From: Phyllostachys edulis
Lineage: Eukaryota; Streptophyta; Magnoliopsida; Poales; Poaceae
Direction: 5' to 3'
NCBI GenBank assembly: GCA_036346405.1
Contig: CM070554.1
Location: forward strand, 44,353,058 to 44,417,057
Length of the DNA: 64,000 bases
Shown here: piece after piece, positions 21,091-33,723 of the stretch
Layout: each line of letters starts with the position of its first letter
Numbering within the stretch: the stretch's first letter is position 1
Notes under the pieces: generated by a model
The model's input: only the letters and a program-made list of their open reading frames with translations
Told to the model about the DNA's origin: nothing
The model's database searches: none
Position numbers and translations under genes: made by a program

Positions 21091-23000
21091 TGTAACACCC
21101 TGGCTATGCAGAAGCCAAGATGCAACCTAAACTATTAACACCAATCAACACTATAAATTTTTCTCAAAAGATCAACAACTAATGACAGCTAAACTTCATC
21201 ACAAAATAATTCTGATCACTTAAATAACTTAAATTTCAGCAAGGATTTAAGCACTAAATTTCAATTTATAACATTTCATTCAATAGGAACATTAGCATGA
21301 ATACGTCAAGATATTTTTAAACCAACAACTAACATGAATAAACCTTAAGGACGAACAATAGAGATACCAAGAATTCAATTATTACATTCAATAATTTCCA
21401 AATGAAAGGTAGTAACAGAAATATTATTTAAATGGTGAAGAATGTGATAATGTGGATTCCTCCATGTGATCTACTCCCTCCTAGGACATGTCGTCCTCAA
21501 CGATCACCTAAAAACAAAATTTGCAAGAGTGAGTCCAGGACTCAGCAACTACGAATGAATGACATAAGAAACATTGAATCGAATGCCAAACAGAAACATT
21601 GAATTGGATATAAATCATTCTCAAATTATCCCGGGTTAAGCATAAATGCTTGAAATGAAGGTAATGAAATGAACGCATTCTTCCAAGCTAGCAATTTGAT
21701 ATCAACAATAATGGAAGCATGCAAAGAATGAAAGTACTCATACTTCATAGGATTTAACCACGTCATAATCATAAAACTAATTTGAACAAACAAACATCCA
21801 AGATAACTAAAACTGCACTTGCCTTTCGTGTTGCGACAAGTTGGAAGGTAAAGCAGGTGAAACCAATCTCAAGGTCACTCTGCGCACAATAAATAATTTA
21901 CTCAAAACAAGTTTGAAAAGATGAAACAACGCTATTTGTAGCGCTCTAATCCGCACTTCCAAAAACCCATACTTCAAATATTTATTTTACTCAAGCGAAC
22001 GATTTAACTAGCAAGAACTCAAATCGGACAAATGACCTTCTAAAATACATATCTCCCATTCTGCTTATCATAAAAATTCATTTTCAGTCTCTCCGGAAAT
22101 TTTATGAATTTGCCTACAAAAGTTAAGTTGGTAGGATCTCCTAATTCTGCCTTTAACTAATTTTAACAACTCGATGAAAACCACTATCAGAAACTGACAG
22201 ACAAACTGGACAGCAGCAATAAAATATTTATAACTTTCATTCGGCTGATCTAAAAAATGTGTGCTTTAACATTATGGAAAGATAAGAGAATTTACTACAA
22301 AAGTCATGTTGGTAGACACCCCTGATTCGGCAATTAACAAATTCTAAACTATCAGTTACTACGAATGCTAAAACTTGATAGGGGTTCTAGACAGCAACAT
22401 TGCAAATACCATAACTCAAAAACTACACCTCCAAATAATGCAATTTTAGATTCCATGGAAAGCTACTGACAAAACCCACAATTCTTCAAGAGATGATAAA
22501 CCCTAATTTCACAGTTACCAATTTCAAAACTACAACACCACGAACAGTAGGAAATGCCCGATCTGCTGCCCGAAATCAAACGTACAGAAAAGAACTAATC
22601 TAAATCATGGGAAAACGAAAACATCCTTGAATACCTCGCTGAAATCCGCTGAACTCCTAGCGAGAACCTCTTCTCCCCTTCCTTCTCCCTCTCCCTCTTC
22701 CTTTCTTCCTTGGCCGCCAGTGAGGGCGACAAAGGCGACATGGAAGGGTGGTGGCAAAGAGGGGGCTACAAGAACGACGCAGCCATCAGAATCAAGATGC
22801 TAAGTAAATAGTGCCTAGGGTTTGGTGGTTCCTCCCCCTAGTGGGCAACCATGGGCCTTAGGCCACAATGACCGGTCCCCCCCCCAACTGAAAATGGATT
22901 GGTGGGCCATTCCTCTCCCAAAAATCTAAAATTTTCTTTCTAATAAAATTTAATTTCAGTACTAAACACTTATTTGTTTTATGTTTAAACGGATATTACA
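21091..23000 (-). mobile_element. Tekay-like 3' LTR (1,910 bp)
   Basis: On the minus strand it starts TGTAATATCCGTTTAAAC at 23000 and ends CAGGGTGTTACA at 21091. The copy at 41430-42906 aligns with 21399-23000 but has about 220 bp extra near 41660-41875 and lacks about 320 bp near 21720-22060. No coding sequence. Confidence 0.85.
21505..21544 (-). promoter_or_regulatory. Conserved hairpin plus 3'-splice-like module, Tekay 3' LTR
   Basis: On the minus strand TGAGTCC, T, GGACTCA (21544-21530) is followed by CTCTTGCAAATTTTG and TTTTTAGG. The stem is the C/G variant of the TGAGTAC/GTACTCA stem seen in the solo LTRs. The 5' LTR copy (41561-41575) changes the last pair to T-A and has one uncompensated mismatch. 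Confidence 0.6.
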
Positions 23001-23016
23001 TTCTACCCCCCTTAAA
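23001..23016 (-). other. Polypurine tract of the Tekay-like element
   Basis: On the minus strand TTTAAGGGGGGTAGAA abuts the LTR start TGTAATATCC. The preceding GAATTCTTTTTAAGGGGGG is the usual end of Tekay-type pol followed by the PPT. Confidence 0.8.
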
Positions 23017-23089
23017 AAGAATTCGACCCTGAATTCTACTTTCCATTCTATTCGCAAGAATGCCACAACTGAAACTGAACAATAGATAA

Positions 23090-23225
23090 CACATACCTGA
23101 CGTGAACAACTCTGAATATTGTCTATGCATGCAAGACTCCAGCTCCCAAGTTGCTTATCTCTCAGACTAATGGGACCACATCACCTTGATGGATACCAAC
23201 ATCTTACACCTCAACACTCATCTCG
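23090..23225 (-). pseudogene. Chromodomain relic, C-terminal end of Tekay-like integrase
   Basis: The minus strand reads VSIKVMWSH, stop, SER, stop, ATWELESCMHRQYSELFTSG. Intact Tekay elements have an (R)xATWELE.. chromodomain block that directs integration to chromatin marks. Two in-frame stops make this a relic. It is the only coding remnant recognised in the interior and lies about 100 bp before the PPT, the correct place. Confidence 0.72.
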
Positions 23226-24164
23226 ACCCTTTTCAGGTACACTCAACGGACAAGACTCGAAGGGAAGGTTTTGCTCGTTGTTCATCGCCCCTAACGAAAT
23301 CTCACACTCTAGACTCTCAAATACTCTCTCGACCCCGGGTCATACAAAACGTTGTGCACCCCGCATCAGGACTCGAGACTGTCCGAGTGATACGTCATCT
23401 TCCAAAACTCCAACAATTTCCAGAAACAAACAATGTACCTTAGGACAACCTTCACTATTAGTACCAAACCACGCAATTTGCACAACATACACAGAACTAT
23501 TATTCCATCTCTCAGTTGAACTCTTTCGCTTAATAAGGAGCACCTCCTTTAACCCGGAATGCACAAAAGAACTTGCTTTAAACAAACGCTTTTACAAATA
23601 GAACCCAACTAAAAATAAAGGATTCTCATCGCAACCACGCAATGCCAACTCCCCACCAAAAGGGTCAAATCCAAAATCGAAGATTCGTCACGAAAATCTT
23701 TCCACTTTCCTATTAGGCAGTTTGCAAATAAACACCACGTAAGCCAAAGGAGAATTCACGCAGATGCCCAAATCAAACCCTTCCTTTATATTCCTGAACC
23801 GGAAAAACCACACATACCAACAAAAAGCCAACTCAAATTGCAAATGACCTTTGTCATAATCACACAGCTCAAACAAGAATCAAGAGGGCATTTCACTACC
23901 CGAGAAAATGTTCTTTTCTCAATTTTTCTTTTAGGAATAAACTTTCTCTCGAATCATGGGATTCCAAATCATCGCATACCACACTAACTTATTTCTCTTA
24001 AATTGGCAACATCAACGTTATGCTCAAACCGAGTACATCATCCGCACCTTTGTAGAGAGACTCTACTGACCCCAGAAAAACATACTCTATCCAACTCCTC
24101 TACCGACGGAGTTACTTTGATAAATAATTTCCAATGCACCTCATCACGGTTTTCACCCACAATC
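23226..24164 (-). other. Non-coding interior of the Tekay-like element
   Basis: No gag, protease, RT or integrase motif could be read in any frame. Open frames up to 160 codons (23119-23601, plus strand) show no family resemblance. Confidence 0.5.
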
Positions 24165-24449
24165 ACATATGTCGAACTCGGGAATGAAGGATCTCAGATT
24201 CTCTGTGTTTCATACACTAGTCTAGGAATAGCTAGTGTACACAGTCAACAAAAGTGATAGAAAATTCATATCACGCATTTATTAATTGATAAACAGAGTT
24301 TATTACAAAATTTAGGCTCAAGGCCAAATAATAAGAAACAACGAAAGCAAAATAAATAAGTAGGCCACACAATTCGCCAGTGACAATCGTCTGGGGGCGT
24401 AGCCTATTCGTCCTAATCCTTACCATCTTGATAAAAGTCTTCACCTGAA

Positions 24450-24491
24450 TAAATATTATTTAGTAAGAGTGAGTACAACTTTCATACTCAC
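24450..24491 (-). promoter_or_regulatory. Conserved hairpin plus 3'-splice-like module, LTR C
   Basis: On the minus strand GTGAGTA (24491-24485), a nine-base loop and TACTCAC (24475-24469) are followed by TCTTACTAAATAATA and TTTATTCAGG. Confidence 0.6.
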
Positions 24492-26637
24492 AAGTTACAC
24501 CTAATAACAAAATATAATGCATGCAAGTATAATCAAATGAGGCTAATAGGTTTTTTTGTGCATAAAGCAACATTTTCAATTTTAAATATTCATACTAAGT
24601 TTCAATGCAATTTTTAATCTATAACTAAAATCAAGTTTTGAAATTGTCACTTTTATAGTGGATAACCTCTGTAAATGAATGGTGAAGGATACCCTCCTAT
24701 CACATGGCTAACTGCCGAATTTTTCCACAAGGATTAACCATCCTAAAATCATGTACTAAATTCATTTTAAAAGCAAAACCAAATTTCTAACTTGAGTGGC
24801 TTTGCTCAGCATGTCCATGACCATGGACATGGCTATTCGAATAGTTTTACACTTTGCAGAGGTTGTACAGTTTTACCTTTACACTTTACAGAGGTTGTAC
24901 AGCTTTACCCACAAGTGATAATCATCTTATAATGTCAGACATGACACGCTTCCGAAGGTGTGCAACTAAGTGATTATCACGAGGCTTTTACAATGTTCTA
25001 CATTAAAGTTTTCATGCCCACTAAGATTTTGCTTCCATTGGGTTAACCGCCCTCCAGGAGCCCCCTCTTGCGCCAAGTAGGACTACTGTCTAACCGACAC
25101 CCACACAACAACATGGCACAAATAACAATAAGATATCACAAATTAATAAGCCTAATATGTCCCATTCTAGACATGTGGTGGTACGGTGGGGTATAGCAAA
25201 ATACGCTCGAAGACCGGTCGTTAATTGACTTAGGCAACATTCCACAACCCTGGACTCGATCATAGAAATGAATCGATCCTATGCATCGACTTGCACCATA
25301 CCCTCATCCATTATGCCCAAGTCTAAACCATTTTATTTTATTTACAAGTAAAAGCATTTTCTAAACTTTCTATGGTAAAATAATACCATAAATTCAATTT
25401 AAATCAAATTTACATACTTTGGCTAAACTCCCCAAATTCAAGACTTTGGTCTAAGCATAATCTAAGCATATAATCTTTCAAATTTTATTTTATTTTATCT
25501 ATGGTGACAAGGAAATGATAATTCAAATATCAACATTGGCCATACAAATGAAATAGATTAACTAGGAATTTAAAACATGAATTAAAATAACTTGAATAGA
25601 AATACGCATGCAATAATAATTTAAAACAATAGGATCAACGTGGTCAAAGGTATAACTTTTTTTTGCTCGAAGGACTCTTCTTCTTCTAATTCAAATTCAC
25701 TGGATTCGTCAAAATCTATACGTAAAAATAAGCCAAATTCCAATAAACTCAAATAAATTCAAATTAACTCTAAATTAAATAATTTTGGTTTAGTTTGCTA
25801 GATATTGAATTTACATGAATTTAGAAATTTGAATCGTCGAAAACGGAGTTTGTATGAAGGAGAACGAACCCCTGGATGATTAAATCTGAAAGAAAACCCT
25901 AAAAAGGATTTTTCTATATTTTCCCGATTAATTTTTCTAAACGAAAATCGACTTTATGATGCAGGCATAATGTCAGTGACTGGAATTATGTTTTCGGCCA
26001 TATTTATTCTCCAAAAGGAAACGTTTTGTGCTAAGGACATGTGGGCCCAACGTGCAAAAACCGAACGCAAAGTCCGAATGTTCACATGCTCGGTCCGAAC
26101 GTGTGGTCCGAACGAAAACATGGGCTGGCGCATTGCCACGCAAGCATACACGCGGGCAGCCACGTAGGCACTAGGGCTGACATGGCACTGAGGTGGCACC
26201 TACGTGGACACGCTACGTTAGCCCGTGGACGGCGATGTTCCGACGTTGAGCTCGCCGACGCTCTGCGCCACGGCGAGCCACGCGAGTGGTACCAAAATGA
26301 CTAGTGCGACATACTAAACATGATGTTCACCTTGGAAGCTAGCGGGTGTAAGGTTTTGGTCATCGGTCGCGAGGAATAGCAGCGGCGAGGTTAGGTCAAA
26401 GGTGGCGCCGACGTTCTAGGGGTCCTCCGGCGGAATGAGAGGAAGCACCGTGTAGATCTTGGTGTGGCGATGACGATGGGGTGGTCAGGGTAGCCGGAGC
26501 GTTGTCGACAGCGAGCAATTCCGCGGCGGAAGAAGCTTCGGGCTTGAGCTTCAACTTCAAATTTTGGTCAACTAAGGGAGAAAGAGGCTATGAGGGCGGC
26601 GGCGTTGGGATGAGGAGGGCAAGGCGGTCCCGGAGCT

Positions 26638-26650
26638 CCCTTATATAGGG
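26638..26650 (-). promoter_or_regulatory. TATA-like box of solo LTR C
   Basis: On the minus strand CCCTATATAAGGG lies in the GC-rich part of the LTR, about 700 bases from its start. Confidence 0.55.
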
Positions 26651-27352
26651 CTCGGGCGCGGCTGAGGTGGCGTAGGGCACAAGTTGGCCGTGCGGCATCA
26701 TCGGCGGTTTTAAGGAAATTAAGGCAAGATAAAGGAAGGTGAAGGCCGGGTCAGACGTGAATTTGATACGGGGTTTTAATGCGCGCGGAATCAGGGGAAT
26801 CCGATGAGGATTGAGCTGGGTTTGGAAGTTTGGAAGGTCTCCAAATGGCGCTAATGGCGGACGAAAAAGGAAGCACCGAGGAAGAAGAAGGAAAGAGGAA
26901 CAAGGTGACGTGGGCGCAGTGGGTCCCACGTGTAAGTGACGCGGTGAGAGGTAACGTTCGGACCGTTCAAACGGACATGGTGACTTTCGGACCGTCCGAA
27001 AAGAAAAGCGGGCTATGCATGCATGGAATTGGGTTGGGCTGAGGTAGATTCGACCCAAAGCTAATTTCCGGATTTTAATTGATTTAGTGATTTTATTAAT
27101 TCAGTTAATTAATTAAGGCTTTAGAAAATAGCAAATAAAGTCCAAAAATTATGAGAAAATTCATAGAAATTCCTTGAGTTATTTTGGACTTAACTAAAAT
27201 AGTTCCAACTTATATTTGGTAATTAAATTTGCAAATAATTTATTTTCCCTTTGAAATAAATAGGAAAAGGCTTTTAAAATTCTAGAAAATTCCAATAAAA
27301 TAATTAAAATTTATTTTTAACTGGAAATTGAAAATTGGGCTGTTACAACATC

Positions 27353-27783
27353 ACCCCAATCTTTTAAGGATAATCAACTTGAAATTCTCAACACACACTA
27401 GAGGTGTTCATGGGTGGCCCGGCCCAAGCCCGACCCCGATCCAGCCTGGGCCGGGCTTGGGACTGCATTTTTAGCCTAAAGGCTTAGCCCGAAAGCCCAC
27501 GGGCCCGATGAAAACAATAAATAAATACCCTTTTCATTCTTAAAATGAATTAAATATTACTTTTTATTCCGAAAAAGCATTAAAATAGCAGTTTTATATC
27601 GGAAAAGGCAGATTTCGGGCTGAGCTTGGGCCTACTATCCCATCATAAACCTTTCCAAAAGAACACAATAACTTATTTCATAATATTTTTTTATCTCAAT
27701 AAGATTGCAATAATTAACTTGTTGAAGAGAATATCTAATGCACAAACCACCTCATCGAAGTAAACCTCTTTTAACAAGGGCAT
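27353..27783 (-). other. Tekay-like interior between solo LTRs C and D, with a hAT-like fragment
   Basis: Non-coding. At about 27401-27640 a segment starting TAGAGGTGTTCATGGG and rich in GGCCCG/CGGGCC resembles a hAT-type MITE; a similar internal piece (TTTATTCCGAAA, GGGCTT) occurs at 50185-50328. No right terminus or TSD was found, so it may be truncated. Confidence 0.45.
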
Positions 27784-27788
27784 GCTGC

Positions 27789-30700
27789 TGCGAGAGCCCG
27801 AGGTATTTAACTTGTAATACTTAACCATCCGATTGGTCCTAGCATTATAAATCAAATATCCCGCTCTCAATGTATTATGTACCTCCTAGGAGTGGTACAC
27901 ATACACCTCATAAGCAATATCAATATCAATGCCATACAACATTATTACATTACCGTAGTCACAAAAGGTTATAACATAGTCATCATACAACTTCAATTTT
28001 CATACATACGGTCGACCGGCCAAATATCAATAACAAAAGTCAAGTACGCAGGGGAAACATAGCCATAAGATGGCACCAAAAGAAAGGCCGACCGGTTTGC
28101 CCTTACCCACAAGGCAACCTGACCGGAAACCTCCAAGCTAGTCGTCGTCTTGCACGAAGTCGGTCTCACCATAGTTGATCCCTTGGGGATCAACCTCCTC
28201 TAAAATTGTAGCAACTGAGTTGAGTACAATTGTACTCGCAAGATTTACAGACAAAAGAATATTTAGATGCATTCATGTATCAAAAGAAGGCTGCTACACT
28301 AGGCAATTTTCAGCATAAAGCAACATTTCATTTGAAGTACAAGTAATAGATTGAAATGGTAAGTGAGCAAACATTTTTAATAACTTAAATAACAGCGAGT
28401 AAGTAAACTCTAGACACATGTATACAACAACAAGTGGCTGCCCCGCAGCTCACAAACATAGCATGAGACCATTCTCAATGCCACCCGAACAAGTTTTAAG
28501 TTTAAATTTCCAAATTGTTAAGTCTAACTTCTGCAAGTCCAATCCTAAGTGTGTCCATAACCTAGGATGAGGCTATTCGAATAGTTTATAACCCTACAGG
28601 GGTATACCAATATACCCACACGCCAGACTACCACTTTTGCCACCGGATAAAGCACACTTCCGTAGGTATGCCGGTAAGACTAAGTCCTACGAGACGTTTT
28701 CAATATAATATATTAACTATGAGCCACCCGCATGGATAGAAACTCATCGGTCAACTACCCCTCAGGGTAAAACCTTGGACAACTACGATGCCCCTCGGGG
28801 TAGGGAACCTAAACCTGGAACCCATACCGCACACCCAGAACACATTTTTTTTAACAGAACAACAACCACCATGCGACTCGGAGCTAACGCACGCTAAAGT
28901 ACTGAGTCAAGAGGGGTTTCCAATACCCTCATGTGGTTAGCACGCAATAATGCTTGGTTTTGGTGAAACAAGATGTTTGGTCCTTGTTGACCTAGGCAAG
29001 ACATTCACACACCCAATAGTACACCATCCAACCACTTGCCCAAGTCTAAATCATTTTATTTACACTTTTAGTTTTCAAAGTAATACAACACATGGTGCTG
29101 GACATAGTGTAATAAAATAATTTGTATGATCAAGGTTATCGACTAAGTTGATAACTGCCTAATTCGACCAGAATCTATGCATGACTAAGCAACAGATAGC
29201 ATATACATGTATAGACTCTATATCATCCACCGAGCACTAACATCAGTGGAAATAATAACTTAGGGCTAGTGGCAAGGAATAAACATTTACCTACAACTCA
29301 TACATCTAATGGGGTCAACTACCTCTATCGGAAAATTAATTATCAAATAGAACATGCATACATACAAGTTGCAAACAAGATATTTTGTAATGAAAGTAAT
29401 AGGATCAATATGATCAGGGGGGCTGCTTGCCTTGTTGAAGATAACCGGTTTGCTGCTGTTGAGGATCACACTCAAACTCGTTCGGATCTTCATAATCTAA
29501 CGAACAAATACGAAAAGTGAATAAGAACGCATAACACCAAATGTATCAAAAAAAATCAAATTCATCCGAAATGTAAGAAAATTTCACAATAGGGAGATTA
29601 TGATTTTTAGATAAATTTAGAAACAAAAATCAATTGATTTGGAGTTTGTATGTGGAAGTTATGGCCTTTGGAAGATCAAAATGGGTGAAAAATCAGAAAC
29701 ATAGTGATCTGTCACTATTCATCCGAAAATTATCTTTTTGGTGAAATTTTCCAGAAATGTGGTGGAAACAAGAATTACAAGGCTAGATAGAGAATAAAAA
29801 GTTATTACCAGAGAAACTTGATTCTCCTCATTTGGAGTTTATATGAATTATCTATGAATTTTTGAAGTTACAGCATTTTCTAAAGTGAAAATAATTCTAT
29901 TCCGAGAGCAATACTAAATACTAATTTTTATGGGATAGAAACATGTTTCAAAATTAAACCAAGTGAAAGTACATTAAAAATACAAACTAACAAAATTGAT
30001 TTTATTCAATTTGGAGTTAATTTGAATTAGTTATGCATTTTTGAAGTTATTTGAATTTCCAGAGTAAAAATAAAGCATTTCAGAATTTATAAAGGCAATT
30101 AATTACTTTTCTTACCGAGCCGAAGCTAGCCACAGTCGGTGAAATGTGGGGTCTAATGAATAGTGCCATTTTTCATTTTAATTTCTTATTTAAATCCTAC
30201 TGACAGGTGGGTCCTGCACGTCATACTCACGGTTCACAGAATAGTGCATGGATTAAAGTCCCCGCCCATGGTCCACGGACCAACTACTGCACACTTAAGG
30301 CTTCAGGCCCATTTGTAAGTGACGCATTAGGGTATGTAACACTGGATCTACTCAGTTAATCGCACTTACGACCGAGATTAGCTCTAATCCTGGTGCTACA
30401 GTTCCGATCGGAACTGTACATCGCAGAGGAACGCCAGCCCGTGAGATTGCCACAACTATCACCGGCGACTCAGGCTATGGCGACGTCGGCTAAGAGCTGA
30501 AATGGAATGATGATACTAAGGCGAAGCTAGGGGAGGTCGGAACATCACCGGAGGTGGTCTGACGCGGCGGCGCTATGACGAGGAGCGAAGGCATAGCTAC
30601 GGGTTACGGTGCATGTGCAACCCGACGACTACAAGGGCTAGATAAAGCGCGCCTTAGCAACTATGAGGCCCAGGGAGCCTACTTGGGAGCAGAGAAGAGG

Positions 30701-32038
30701 ACCAGCTAGTCGGAGATGTGCCGGTGTTGAGGAAGGCAAGGCGGTGGGGAGCTTCACTGTGGAGAGCTTGACCTGAAGAAGTAAAAGGAAAACGGGATGT
30801 CGGAGAAGCTAAGGAGTGCTAAAAGAATGGTGTGAATGCAGGGAATTAGGCAATGCCTCACCGCGTCGTCATCGGGGAAGAAAAGGAGCTTTGCGGCTGA
30901 AAATGGAGCAAATTCGGAATTCCTGACCTCCTGTGACCCAATAAGAAAATAGGTTGAGGGGAAATCATCCTAGCATTCTAGAACAAGAGATGACGCACTT
31001 AGGTGAGGGAGAAACTCACCCGTGCACAGAAAGGACATAGTGGAGCTTCACGGTCACGCACTGGAGCCGAAGAAGACGAGCTTCGCATTCTGAGATCTAC
31101 ACAAGAAGACACGGGCTCAAACCAGTGCACAAAAGAACGGTGAAGGAAGAGGAAGTAGGGGGAACAATGTGGAGGAAGCTCACCCGAGGAGAGGTGAGGT
31201 TCTTGCATACTTTCCCTTTTCAGCCGAAAGGGAAAGTAAGCTCTTCTGGCCGGGAGAGGGTGAGATAAAGCTGGGCAACAGTCGGGATGGAAGCGGCGTG
31301 AGATGGCGATGCTCTAAGTGGAGGATGAGGGCAGTGGATTGACGGAGTGGCCATTGCGTGGATGGCGTGCTCTGAGCGCTGCTCCGCATGGCGCCGAAGC
31401 TCTGCGTCGCCAGCGCGTGAGGAGGAAGACGCAGCTGACAGATGGGGCCCGCGGCGTCAGTGAGAGAGAGCAGCTCAAGTCAGAGTGTGTTTCGGTCGAT
31501 ACGCTTAGTGGGCTAGACCGAGTCAAGTGGCTGGGTCGGAGTGGCTGTTCGGACCGTCTGATCGGAGCCAGGTCCGTTCGGACCAAGCGGTCGAGTTCGA
31601 GTCAAACCAACAGTTGATTGGTTTAATTTCAAACCATTCGACTTTGACCAGGGGTTAGAAAATAGCAAATAAATATCAAAAATTCTGAAATTTTGCAGGG
31701 AGGTTCCTGATAAGACCTAGTACTCATATAAATTTTGAAACCGCACTGTTAATATTTTATTTACTAAATTTTAAATCTTTAACCACAGGGGTTAATGAAA
31801 TGGGATTTGAATTTTCTTAGGGTTGGTTTGGCTTCTAAAAATTTGGGGAAAATAATATTTATGAATGATAAATATTATAAGATTTAAATAAATTGTTTCC
31901 CAAGGATGTTCACAATTATTTATTTCTATTTTCATATGGAGCTTCAATCTGTCCAGAAATACTATGCATGTTCAAAAGTTTTAAAAAGTTCACCTTTTTA
32001 TATATTAGAAATACAAACCCAAGATTTGGGATGTTACA
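27789..32038 (-). mobile_element. Solo LTR D (TGTAACATCCC family)
   Basis: On the minus strand it starts TGTAACATCCCAAATCTTGGG at 32038 and ends GGGCTCTCGCA at 27789 (4,250 bp). The exact TSD gctgc is at 27784-27788 and 32039-32043. It shares with solo LTR A the segment after the hairpin (AGGAGGTTGATCCCCAAGG) and the order of features further on, so A and D are copies of one family in opposite orientation. No coding domain. Confidence 0.88.
28196..28237 (-). promoter_or_regulatory. Conserved hairpin plus 3'-splice-like module, LTR D
   Basis: GAGTACAATTGTACTC (28222-28237) is a perfect 16-bp palindrome. On the minus strand it is followed by AACTCAGTTGCTACAATTTTAG, then AGGAGG. Confidence 0.65.
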
Positions 32039-32043
32039 GCTGC

Positions 32044-33672
32044 CCCGAGTCATCATCGCAAAACACACATACATAGATTACTTTTGAATTTCAACCATTC
32101 ACCTATTAGCAACGCTCAACACCAATTTAGTGTACCCTAATTCCAATCCAGAGGTTATCATAAATAATTGGAGATTATTCGATCATAGAAGAATTTATGT
32201 TTCTTTTTCTATTTGCATCCCCGCTAGCATATAAGAGATCATCAAGTTGTCAATTAAAAATTTTCCATATTATTATCCACCAAGGCAACAGTCTCACACA
32301 CCCTTAACTTTTCCTCCCTACACAGTTAGATTAATCCATTGGGACCAAATAATCCAACAAGTTTAGCAACCTAAACAATTTAATGATCAACAATTTCATC
32401 AAAGACATACTATTATCCAACAATTCTACCATCATGTAAACATAGATCACATATCAAATCCCATTAGTTCATCTCTTAGCGATGTTCAACACTAAACTTT
32501 AATACACAATAATTGCACCTATCAATTACATATGATCACTAAGTATCCATAATAAATAACTCCAAGATTAATATCCACTAAGATAATAATCTAACACCTT
32601 CTGAACTTAACCATCCCAAAGGGTTAGGATAATCCGCTGAGACACGTTAATCCATTTTACCCAAGAAGTTTACCAAATTTATCACCCTTAGTGATCAAAC
32701 TAATTCATCAATATCTCACACTTCTTAATAACTCTATTGATTCCAATTAGGTATAGCCAAGCTCACAATCATAGTTCATCAAGAACTACTAGAATACAAC
32801 ATTAACTTAATCGATTTCGCTTCCAAGGATACTAGTTAAGATTAATTACGTACCACGCCATTGACCCAACTTGATACCCATACCATATCAATTTATTTGA
32901 TTACAATCTCTGACTTAACCATAACAGGACATTGCAAAAAGGGCTTTGACGCTTTCTTTCATAAAAGAGAAGTATTAAACTTCATACTCAAATTACCCCC
33001 AAAAGAAATACATTGGGGCCAAAGCTTCCTCACGTTTAAGAACTTGCAAAAGAAGGCTCCCATTAACCAAAGTACCAAGAGAATAAATGAGTCATGTTTC
33101 ACCATAAGAAGACAAAACTCTCATGAAGGGACCCACCTTGCAATTCAACAATGTTCACAAGTAGCAAAAGTATCTCAATAGTCAAAAAAACAATAATTGT
33201 TTTAGAGAACAATTAGAGACCAATTGAAACCCCTCAACTGCAATGAACCACTAACTCAAGAGAAATTCATCAACCTCAACTAAACAAGAATAACAATCCA
33301 AACTCAAGGAAGACAATAACCTTCCGAAAGAAACCCATCCTCAACACCTGGAACTAGTTTACCCGAGGTAAACACTCCACTATTCTCATACCCCAAATGA
33401 GGGTACAACCTGGCCATGCCCATGGCCACGACCGATCCCGACCTCTCGACATCCACTACCATCACACATAACCGATATAATCAATTATAAGCATACAAGA
33501 TCATCTCATAAACATGAATCATCAATACAACATAACGGAAACATAAATGCAAAACTTGGCCCATCCCATCCTACTATGCACCAGTGTGTCAATTTTTAAG
33601 TTAATTATCCATTAACGAAATTTTAACAAATTAAGTTACCTAAGTTATTAATCTATTCACCACAGACATAAA
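32044..33672 (-). other. Tekay-like interior next to the PBS, no gag recognised
   Basis: About 1.6 kb of AT-rich sequence where gag should lie. No capsid motif or CCHC knuckle was found, supporting a non-autonomous element. Confidence 0.5.
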
Positions 33673-33673
33673 G

Positions 33674-33690
33674 CCCACTCTGATAACAAC
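33674..33690 (-). other. Primer-binding site of the Tekay-like element
   Basis: On the minus strand GTTGTTATCAGAGTGGG follows the LTR end GGGTGTTACA. The core TTATCAGAG is a diverged form of TGGTATCAGAGC (initiator tRNA-Met). Confidence 0.7.
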
Positions 33691-33723
33691 TGTAACACCC
33701 TGTTTATGCAGAAGCCAAGATGC
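33691..33723 (-). mobile_element. Tekay-like 5' LTR, terminal 33 bp
   Basis: Matches 21091-21123 of the 3' LTR apart from a few bases (CAGGGTGTTACA end). Homology to the LTR then stops and gypsy pol sequence begins. The nine bases ccaagatgc (33715-33723) fit both the LTR and the pol reading ...GPFRIL. Confidence 0.8.

Larger units (their letters stand above)
24170..27347 (-). mobile_element. Solo LTR C (TGTAACAGCCC variant)
   Basis: On the minus strand it starts TGTAACAGCCC at 27347 and ends CCCGAGTTCGACA at 24170 (3,178 bp). Flanks acata (24165-24169) and acatc (27348-27352) agree at four of five positions, taken as a decayed TSD. A TATA-like box lies at 26638-26650 and the hairpin module at 24469. 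The end aligns in layout with solo LTR E (...CCCGGGGGTCTGACA). No coding domain. Confidence 0.72.

Noticed and set aside
24236..24248. TGTACACAG considered as the left end of solo LTR C
   Set aside because: Flanking bases do not duplicate the right flank. TGTCGAACTCGGG at 24170 matches the end layout of solo LTR E and gives a four-of-five TSD.
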